Assembly (NCBI GenBank): GCA_032358165.1
Contig: JAALGY010000013.1
Coordinates: 124,001 to 188,000 of the forward strand
From: Diplosphaera chodatii
Lineage: Eukaryota > Chlorophyta > Trebouxiophyceae > Prasiolales > Stichococcaceae
Length of the DNA stretch: 64,000 bases
Reading direction: 5' to 3'
The position numbers and the translations under genes were made by a program. Shown here piece by piece: positions 56,235 through 64,000 of this stretch (its first letter is position 1; each line of letters starts with the position of its first letter). The notes below the pieces were generated by a model. It made no database searches and was not told where the DNA came from. It was given only the letters and a program-made list of their open reading frames with translations.

Positions 56235-58720
56235 ATGGTTTCCGTCAAGGCAGCCGTCTTCTGCCTCCTACTCGCCGTATCCGCGCACAGCGGTGCGTAT
56301 TGGCTCCTGATGCGGAAGACCGTCTCTTGTGCGGCAGCAGCTAGGATCTGCATGCGTGTAGGACTTTGCTGCAGCAAATGCTCCTGGGTCAACCCTGGTA
56401 AGGGTTATTCTTCAGACAAGCAGCCCGTCGGCCCTGCAGATACATCGCTGAGACAGCGTCACGCACCCAGTCTGATTGTGTATGCGGGAGCTGCCTACAG
56501 CAGCATGACCCGTGATCGACAGCGTGCAGCCAATCCCAGCATATACGTTAGCTATTGGTAGTGTTGACCCCAAGTAGCAGTCGGGGAGCATCACCCCGAG
56601 GCGGTTGAGGACCGTGTTGTTCTGTCGCCCATCTTACGCTTGGTTTGACTCACGTATTTAATCTGCCGACTGATAGCCTGAAACGGGCCTTTGGCCGCAG
56701 CTAGCAGCAGGAAGCAGCCACCTGCCCAGAAAGATACTCCTGCATGTATCGATCCCAGGTTGCGCTGTGCAAAAAACCACATGAATGGGTTAAGCATGTG
56801 CCCTCTACCTCTACACTGCAGCGGTGGCTGCTTCCTCAAGGAAGCTGCTGGGCGCTGCAGCCGCGAGCGGCGGCGCTGCATCATCTGGAGACTCCTCCAC
56901 CTCCGCCAGCAGCGCGGCTGCTGGCAGCGCCTCTGCTGCAGGCGGCGCCGCTTCATCCGGCGGCTCCTCATCAGGTGTGCACACACACTGGCTGTGAGAC
57001 TCGTGACATACTGTGCTGACGTGATCCCATGTGGATTTGCACCCAGCTGTTGTCGTCAGCAGCACTCCTGCCACGTTGGTCATCAGCAGCCAGATGGTCT
57101 TGACGACCAGTGGTCCCTCTGCTACCGGCTGCGCTGTCATCCATTGTGGCACGCATTGTATGTAGCTGGTCTATCTGCTGCTTCACATGCCCCCTGCACA
57201 TGCATCGCACCCTCCACTGTGCACTTTCTACATGATTCATCAATCGTTATCACGACTGCAGCCTCGTCCGCCGCCGCCGCCGCCGCATCCTCGCCATCAG
57301 AGCCCGAACCTTCCCCAGTGGAGTTTGTTCCAGTGGAGTCGCCTGTCGTCAAGAAAGTGGTGAGACACCATCAGACAATTCGCTCGCAGTTGATGGCTCG
57401 ACTGGCGGAAGTGGCCGTGTTGTCCCTGCTGTGCAAAAGTCCGTGTTTGCTGTGCTTACCCACAAGGTTGTTGCAAATAGAAGGCAGGGACGTGCTTGGG
57501 GTCAAGCATGTCAGCAGCATCGCCCATACGTTGCCCCACCGCGATGAGTTGGCTGCAGAGGCGGCGGTCAGGCATCCAGGTGCATATGCACAGCACGGGT
57601 ACGTAGAGGGGCACACTAGAGGTCTGTGCTGCTCCCCCACAGGCCGAGGAGCCGGCGGTCAAAAAGGTGGAGCCGGCAGTGAAGAAGGTGGTGGTGGCGC
57701 CCGCGCCGCCGCCGCCCGTCAAGGTCAAGAAGCAGCAGATCATCGAGGTGCCGGTGCCCGTCGTGGAGCGCGTCCCCGTGCCGGTGCGGACACATCACAG
57801 AGTCTCCCTGACTGACCCTGGCGACATCACAGTGGTCCAGATGGCACCCTCGATGCACACTGCTGAGGCCTGTGCCGTTCTCCATGTCGCCCTGAAACAG
57901 TGTGTTGGGCACAGGCGGCAAAGCTGCTGCTGTCACCGCCGCATGACACCAGCGGCATATGCCAGACCCTCAACTGCTAGCACGTTCCTGCAATGATATT
58001 GGAATGTACTGCAGGCTTGCATGGCACGCACCACTGCAGTCATGGCCTGCTCCCACTGATTCGACAATATCACCAGCAGCTGTGCCTCGAGCGACCTGAG
58101 TCTGCTGCCGTGCAGGTGTTCGTGCCGGTCCCCGCCTCTCCCGTGCCGGTCGTGTCGGGCGCCCCCCTCGTGTCCGGCGTGCCTTCCCCTGCCCCTCTCC
58201 CCGTCACCCTCGCCCCCACCGCCCCCCTCACCCTCGCCCCCACGACTGTGGCCCTGGAGACCCCGCCACGTACGCCTCTCCTCTCGTAGCCCTGGCCTGA
58301 AGACGAATGTTGATTGCAATGCGCTGGTGCTCTGCACTCATAGCAAACGCCTGCATACACCCTTGCCAGCCCGCGCAGCTGCTGCTTGGTTGTTCAGCGG
58401 CGCTGCCCTCTGCTTCATACAAAAGATTCTCAGCCCGTAACCAGTTTCGTGCAAGTCTGTCGTGGTGCGCTACAATCTTTGATGTGTGTCAAGTGCATTC
58501 CGCAGCCGATGTGGTTCCGCTGCTGGCACTGGCAGAGACATTCCCGCCACGTGCGTTGGTCCAGCTGTGCTGTGCAGCTCGTTCCAGCTGACTTTGCCGC
58601 TTTGCGACTCGTGCTCAAGTTGTAGTTCCTGCTCTGACAGTGTGCTTTTCGTCATGCGCAGCACCACTGATCCCGGCGCTGACCGGCACAGCAGCCGCAG
58701 CTGCTGCTGCCGGCAACTAA
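56235..58720 (+). CDS. Secreted Ala/Ser/Gly- and Pro/Val-rich protein, 220 residues, six exons
   Basis: Exons 56235-56292, 56822-56974, 57262-57359, 57643-57783, 58116-58269 and 58662-58720 all have GT-AG edges and consistent phases, giving 220 residues. The signal peptide is MVSVKAAVFCLLLAVSAHS, followed by AVAASSRKLLGAAAASGGAA; RKLLG-like motifs are common just after algal signal peptides. The second part is an Ala/Ser/Gly linker. The third has PSEPEPSPVEFVPVESPVVK, then tandem EPAVKKV units, VAPAPPPPVKVKKQQIIEVP and PVPVVERVPVPV. The last has repeats of PVTLAPT/PLTLAPT and ends IPALTGTAAAAAAAGN. There is no folded domain and no cysteine cluster. By composition it is probably a cell-wall or matrix protein, possibly hydroxyproline-glycosylated at the Pro runs. 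Confidence 0.8.
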
Positions 58721-59570
58721 TCCTACCTGGAGTTTCCTACGGCCTTTGGACGCCACTGGCAGGTACAGAGCTCCATGGTGAAAGCAGTCGCGCCAGCTCG
58801 TGTTGGGGCTCAAATGACACAAGGATTGTCAAGATGGGTCTGCACCTGACAGGTGTGGTTGTTGTGCGTAGGTTGCAGGAGGGCGTGAGAGCATCCCCGG
58901 CAGCTGCAACTTGGCGGCTGAAAACAAGTCAAGATGACGTTGTCAAGTACCACAGCATTGAAGTAGAATGTTTTTCTGGGCTTGATTCTGCAGCGGCCTC
59001 GTCACCAGACCAGTGGTGGTGGCAAAGCTCTGTTTGGACCCTGTGCCAGCCATGATTACAATTGTGCAGTTTGTGAGACAGACACACATTGGGCAGGGCG
59101 ATGTTGACCATCACTTGTATTTCAAGGGCAAGGGGAGGCATATGCAGCACAGCTTGCATTTTGCGTCGGGACGATGTACTTCTCGTTGGTTGTGTTGACA
59201 CGTTGATGATTCGTTTGAAATTGCACCAGTCCAACTTCTTTCCATTAACACTCACTGCACCACTTCAACTCACCGCACATAACCTGGTTCAAGTACCAAC
59301 TGCGCTCGTTTACAGCATCGTTTGGTCTGCTGTCTGCCATTCTGCTGCCAGCCTGCTCGATAGGCTGCAGCCGTTGCACTGCTGCTCTGCCAGGCACTTG
59401 CTAGCTCTACACCCCAGGCTGCTGCGCCCTCCATGTGTGGTGCCACTACCAGCCGTGGCAATTTGCAGGTTGCTTGCAGAGCTTGCTCCGGGTGCCGCTG
59501 CCAGGACCGCTGCTGCCACGCTGCTGCTGCTGCTGCCGATGCTACCTGCTACTGCTGCATCCTGCCGCTG
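58721..59570. other. Convergent intergenic region
   Basis: This holds the 3' flanks of the secreted protein (plus) and THO7 (minus). TTACA at 59308-59312 would read TGTAA on the minus strand, a possible THO7 poly(A) signal about 260 bases past its stop. No gene was seen. Confidence 0.35.
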
Positions 59571-61205
59571 CTACTCCACCGCCATGGGAGCTGCGCTGCC
59601 GTTGGCGTCTGCCTCGCCGCCGCCGTTGCCGTCCTCCGCCTCAAACCCAGCAATCACGCCATCCAGGTGCACCAGCAGCTCCTGGATCTGCGCCCGCCGC
59701 CGCTGCAGCAGCAGACAGGGATCACTTGAGCAGCTGCACCTTGCCTCGAAAGAAACATAGGGTCTCGGCGCATCTGGAGAGCACACCATGGCGCTCACTG
59801 CAGAAAGTATACAAATCAGTCTCAGCCGCTAGGTACTCTGGGTATCCAACGGTGTGGCATGCGTGCTCACGTCTATGAGCGCTGTGGTGGCGACTGCCTC
59901 GGCCTGCACCGCCTCGATCTCGCGCTCTACTGCTGCGGTGTTGGCCACAGACGCCTCCCGCTTCGGGTACCGCATGAGCGCCTTCCGCAGCACCTGCATG
60001 AGGATGCAGGACATGACATCTGTGTCCCCTGTCCTCATCCCGGCAGGGCCCGTCCATTACACGGCACCACTGCCTCGTTGCAGGCTGGCACAGTATGGTA
60101 TGGCAAGTGCAGGTCAAGAGCGAGCAGGACCATACACGTTGCTTGCAATGTCTAGCTTCCCCTGGGCGGTCGTGCACTTGTGATATGCTGAGATTGTAGA
60201 TCGAGTACAGCAGGACAACCGCAGATGAGAGCTTACCTCATACTCCTCGTTGTGGCGCTTCTGAATGCGTGCAGCTGCGAGCTCTTCCTTGCGCTTTGCA
60301 ATAATCTCGTGCGCCTGCAGCAACAAGCCGGTGAGCTGCGAGCTCAGCCCTTGCAATCTCGTGCAGACGACGTGATCACGGTCAGGTGTCAGCAATGTGC
60401 ATCGGAGCAGACGAGGTGCCCCTGCTGCCCCTGACACAGCCGCAAACGAAGGCACGCGTTGTCACATGACCACAATGTCATCAAGCCTTGACCTCCTCAG
60501 GCAAACCTGCGCTATGTCTGCCTCGAGCGCCGCCTGCTTTGCGACGTACCCGTCCTGTTCCCTGGCATTGGCTGCGCACAGAGCTGCCTGCTTGGCGCCA
60601 GCTGCCTGCAGGCCAACGTGAGGGGGCTGTTCATAAGACGTGAGCAACTCGACGCTGATTGCCTTGCTGACGGCCGAGTCGGAGCACACCAGGGATATTC
60701 TTGCCATGATGAAGACTGCACGTTGCCACAGTGCTGCTTCGTCTGCAGCTCAGGGTCAAGGCCCGCGTCTGCAACTGATGAGCTGTGCCGGTGCCGACGC
60801 ACCTGTATAGCTGCCAAGTCTCGGCAGAGTCCCTCCTGGAGCTCTGCTGCCCGCGCAGGGTTGCCCTGCGTCACCGCATCGGTAAACTGCAAGTACCTGC
60901 AGGCAGTGGCCATCGTTTCAGTTGTGGAAGCATCGTGCAGCACGGTCGCCTGCAACCGGCCCAGGGAAATCTGCAACACATGCCGCCACGCTGATCTGCC
61001 GCTCATCCATCCATTGCTAGGGCCGTGTTGCTTCTTGGAGTTGGACGAGTGAAGCAGGACGAGGAATGCCCTGGCAAGTGACAAGCTCGTAGTATCGACA
61101 GCACCTCTGGGCAAGGCGCTTGAGCGGCGGCTCGCCCCGTGTGACGGTCGTCTGCGTCAGGAACCGCTTCTTGATGATCTCCTCCTCCTCCGGCGTGGTG
61201 GCCAT
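59571..61205 (-). CDS. THO7: THO complex subunit 7 (multi-exon)
   Basis: THO7 is a coiled-coil subunit of the nuclear THO/TREX complex, which couples transcription to mRNA packaging and export. Exon 1 reads MATTPEEEEIIKKRFLTQTT, then VTRGEPPLKRLAQR (start 61205), matching the family's N-terminal EVIRKRLL and RINLLVK. Later exons: ISLGRLQATVLHDASTTETM and LQFTDAVTQGNPARAAELQE (60820-60975), SVELLTSYEQPPHVGLQAAG and ALCAANAREQDGYVAKQAAL (60510-60655), HEIIAKRKEELAAARIQKRH and NEEYE (60235-60315), VLRKALMRYPKREASVANTA and EIEAVQAEAVATTALIDV (59870-60000), then RRAQIQELLVHLDGVIAGFE (59640-59710). It ends in an acidic Gly/Ala tail, AAPMAVE, stop 59571. The pattern KRKEEL-x5-RIxKRHNEEYEVLRKALMRYP is diagnostic. 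Confidence 0.88.
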
Positions 61206-62092
61206 GCTGCTGCTTCACTACAGCAACCACTTGGCCTAGGGTGTGCTGCCCCTGGCGCTGTTAGCTGCTCCTTCACCCAGTGCCAATGTGGCGCAAGGCG
61301 CAGGCTGCGCCAAAGTCTCGGCTGACTGTCTGGCAGCACTGACGCAGGCGCTTGCGCTTCCAGCACTGATCAGCTTCTACGAACCTTTGCCTTCAAAACA
61401 CGCAAGGTTCGGCAGCTACAGCGGATGTGTACGTTTGTGCAGCAGATTGGTAGCAGGTTCACAAAAGGCAACAGGGGTGTGCAGGAGCTGCGCAACGTCT
61501 CAACGATCCGTTGGTATATTGTGCAAGTGAGCAACAGGCGAGCCAGCAGCTGGTGGCGACGTGCTTGTCGGAGTGTGAAGTCTGTGTTGCAGCCGCCCTG
61601 CACCGATCTGCAGCTCCATGTGTGAGCTCAACCAGCTGCAACCCACCGCAGTCTTCAACACAATTCAGGCTTCCCTCTCCTCCAATGCAGCTCTGTTTTT
61701 AGGTCTCGTAGTACAGGAAGGACGTGACTGAGTCTGCGCAGGCTGTCGACTTGAGCCAGTGCTTGCGGTCAGTCTTCGACACCGTCAGCATGTTGCTACA
61801 CAGACAGCCGCTTGCAGGCCCGGCGCAGCAATCAGCTAGCTGCTGCCGCATGCACTGCTTAGCTGCTGGCCCACGATCATATAGGCAGCACCCATCGGTG
61901 TGTCACCGGGCCGCCGCGGGATGTGCACCGCTCTCAGGTATGGCATCCTGCACCGCACATGCCTGCCTGCTCCAGTTGTTCCGGGCACAAGCTCATCGGC
62001 CGCGTATTTTGCATACTTGATTCGGTGGCCCCACCATGCTAGGGCCAGGGGCTCTTTGGCTTTGACCCTGCCATGGCGCACCCAAAGCAACT
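61206..62092. other. Intergenic, divergent promoters of THO7 and lumazine synthase
   Basis: The frames here are short and without recognised content. An unseen 5' exon of the lumazine synthase gene could lie here. Confidence 0.35.
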
Positions 62093-63291
62093 GTGGGCCG
62101 CGGCACCTTGGGAAAAGCTGACGTGCTGCACTCACGCCCTTTCAGGCCGCTCGCCAGCGTTGCCAGCGGCCTTCAGGTGCCGCAGCGCAGCCCAGCAGCA
62201 GCGCCGGCAGCCCGCGGCGCGTCTCACGGCAGTCGCAGCTGTGCGGGAGCACCTCGCCAGCCCGATCGGCAACAAAGGTCTGCTCAGCCCCTTCTGTGGC
62301 GCCTGGCATCATCAACGATCAACGGCTTGCTCAACTCGAGCCGCAGGGCCCATGCAGTGGCATCTGCTTCTGCAGCTGGCCAATGTCCTTGGCGCGAGCA
62401 GAGGTTTGGCGACATGCAAGAGACCGGCATGCCAGCTGACACCTCAGTGTTTGCATGTTTGACGACAGGCAGTCGCTACGCGGTCGTGGTGTCGCGGTTC
62501 AACGAGCTGGTGACGCGGGCGCTGCTGGCGGGCGCGCTTGAGACCTTCAAGCGCTACAGGGTGCCCGAACAGAACGTCGAGGTGACCAGCACTGTACAGT
62601 GCTGCCCGTCTTTTCTTGCAGCGGCTGTGGCCCTGCACCTGTGAGCTGGCCGCTTACGCTCACGCACACTGCTATCGACCCTGCAGGTCATCTGTCATGT
62701 GCAAATGCGCAGCTGCAAGGTGGCACAACTCCACGGCACATGAAGTGGCACAACTTCACAGCCCTGCAAGCGTCTGCATGCAACCTCGCCGCAGGTGGTG
62801 TGGGTGCCAGGGGCGTACGAGATCCCGGTGGTGGCGTCAGCAATGGCGCGGTCGGGGCGCTTTGATGCAGTCGTTGCCATCGGCACCGTGGTGCGTACAG
62901 AAATTGATCCCTAAGCGCATCTCCGCCCCACCAAGGAGTTGGTGTCGTTTTCACGCCTGCAGAGCCACTGCGCAGCAGCACACGCTCATCGCCGTGCCTC
63001 GCTGTGCATTGCTTGGCAGGGCTGGGGCGGTCAGGCTCCCGCACGCTGCCCTCACTAACCGCTACCCTTGCTGGCCACCCTGCCAAGCTCGAAGTACACA
63101 GCTCACTGCTCCAGAGAGTGGTCTGCCAGACCGCAGCCCGTCGACGGCTCGCTGCTGGGTTGCAGGTGCGGGGGGAGACGACGCACTACGACGCGGTGGC
63201 GGGCGGCGCCGCGAACGGCGTGCTGGACGTGAGCCGGACCACGGGCGTGCCCACCATCTTCGGGGTGCTGACGACGGAGACCATGGAGCAG
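62093..63291 (+). CDS. 6,7-dimethyl-8-ribityllumazine synthase (3' end beyond window)
   Basis: This enzyme condenses 5-amino-6-ribitylaminouracil with 3,4-dihydroxy-2-butanone 4-phosphate, the penultimate step of riboflavin synthesis, in the plastid of plants. Core exons are phased: 62469-62581 ([20 protein letters not shown]), 62795-62890 ([20 protein letters not shown], ending GTV) and 63166-63291 ([20 protein letters not shown], then [18 protein letters not shown]). THYD carries the catalytic His, and GAYEIP and [10 protein letters not shown] line the substrate site. The expected last exon (family motif GGKAGNKG) is not found in the remaining 700 bases, so the gene is cut by the window edge. 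The upstream frame from Met 62093 is Arg/Ser/Ala-rich like a transit peptide, but the true start and any intron before 62469 are unsure. Confidence 0.88.
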
Positions 63292-64000
63292 GTGGGCTGA
63301 GGTCCCGCAAGTGTAGGGTGTGCGGCAGGATTAGGATCGTGCCGTCCTGGGTACGACTGTAGGACGGGCTGCAATGGTCCTGTCGGTCGCCAGGGGGTCG
63401 CAGCGGTCAGCGGCCTGCCTCAGCGGGCCGCTGAGGGGGCCTGCTGACAAGGCGCCCTTGCATCAGAGGGGGTTGCGGTAGGAAGGACGCTGTGTGAGTC
63501 CTGACCTTGGTGGTGAGGCCTGCTGAGTCGGTCTGCTCGGGTCAAGGACTGCTCGGATAGGCAGGGAGGTCGTGATAATACTGATGTGGGGGTGTGCGCC
63601 TGCTGCGGTAGGCGCAAATGCGGGGTGTCAGTAACCTAGGCTGCAGGCGTCACACAACTGCATGGCACAGCCAAGCCTGATCTGGCCAGTGCCTGTGTGT
63701 GTTGCAAGGGTTCCAGGCTGCATCTGCATCCACCTTCGCACTCCCTAGTCAACACAGCTAGCAGGGACGAGTCCCTTGGGTCGACTACTGGGCCCGGGCT
63801 CATATCGTGGTACGAACCCCCGCCATTTTTCGAGCGGGCTGTACTTCAGCTTCGTACAGAGGTTAATGTACAAATTAGTACACGGTCTGGGGTGCCGAGA
63901 TAGGGACACACGCCAGCTGTCACAAAGTCCTCCACAACGCAGCTTGGTGCTGCAAAGCAACTGCGAAGTAATGTCGCAAAACCTACGTGCAACCGCCTGC
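63292..64000 (+). other. Probable last intron of lumazine synthase, to window end
   Basis: A donor at 63292 opens this stretch and no acceptor followed by the family's C-terminus is seen. It has no recognisable element of its own. The long final intron could equally hide an unrelated short gene. Confidence 0.45.

Noticed and set aside
56691..57815. 374-residue plus-strand open frame
   Set aside because: It spans exons and introns of the secreted low-complexity gene in other frames; the phased six-exon model explains the region better.
1..64000. CRISPR arrays, insertion sequences, LTR or LINE elements
   Set aside because: No spaced direct-repeat array, transposase, reverse transcriptase or long terminal repeat was recognised on either strand.

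Overview
The window is nuclear DNA from a green alga (Chlorophyta). The genes are GC-rich and broken into many short exons with GT-AG introns. The intron and intergenic sequence is rich in TGCA-type words. The recognisable proteins are plant/algal types: a HEN1 small-RNA methyltransferase with the plant domain order, a DUF1118 thylakoid-type protein, a DUF4239 protein, a BPG2/NOA1-type permuted GTPase, a gamma-carbonic-anhydrase-like complex I subunit and a CASTOR/POLLUX-type ion channel. I cannot name the species. Exon joins were made by eye, so outer gene limits are firmer than internal ones.

Layout, left to right: HEN1 (minus, 119-9488); a 61-residue charged protein (minus, 10096-10281); a DUF4239 membrane protein (plus, about 10771-13979); GET4 (minus, 14591-16964); a DUF1118 protein (minus, 17518-18752); an intronless mercaptopyruvate/thiosulfate sulfurtransferase (minus, 19390-20520), divergent from an intronless single-pass membrane protein (plus, 21420-22718); a membrane-anchored M14 carboxypeptidase (minus, 23254-26818); the CASTOR/POLLUX channel (minus, 27267-33413); the carbonic-anhydrase-like protein (minus, 34061-35981); a circularly permuted tRNA-Pro(UGG) gene (plus, 36368-36447); the permuted GTPase (plus, 37115-41771); a large secreted beta-propeller protein (minus, about 42756-49309); an unrecognised multi-exon gene (minus, 50916-55056); a secreted Ala/Ser/Pro/Val-rich protein (plus, 56235-58720, all six exons phased); THO complex subunit 7 (minus, 59571-61205); and lumazine synthase (plus, from about 62093, running off the right edge).

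The genes are housekeeping functions of several compartments and do not form one pathway: RNA silencing and mRNA export (HEN1, THO7), tail-anchored protein insertion (GET4), mitochondrion (complex I CA-like subunit, sulfurtransferase), plastid (DUF1118, permuted GTPase, probably DUF4239 and lumazine synthase) and secretion/surface (carboxypeptidase, propeller protein, low-complexity protein).

The standout is the tRNA-Pro gene. Its 3' half lies upstream of its 5' half. Read in permuted order the halves give a canonical 72-nt tRNA, and the flanks fold into a bulge-helix-bulge whose expected cut sites are exactly the ends of the two halves. A second theme is local duplication across exon edges in three unrelated genes (carboxypeptidase, permuted GTPase, CA-like), leaving exon copies with splice sites inside introns. 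No insertion sequence, intact transposon or CRISPR array was seen.
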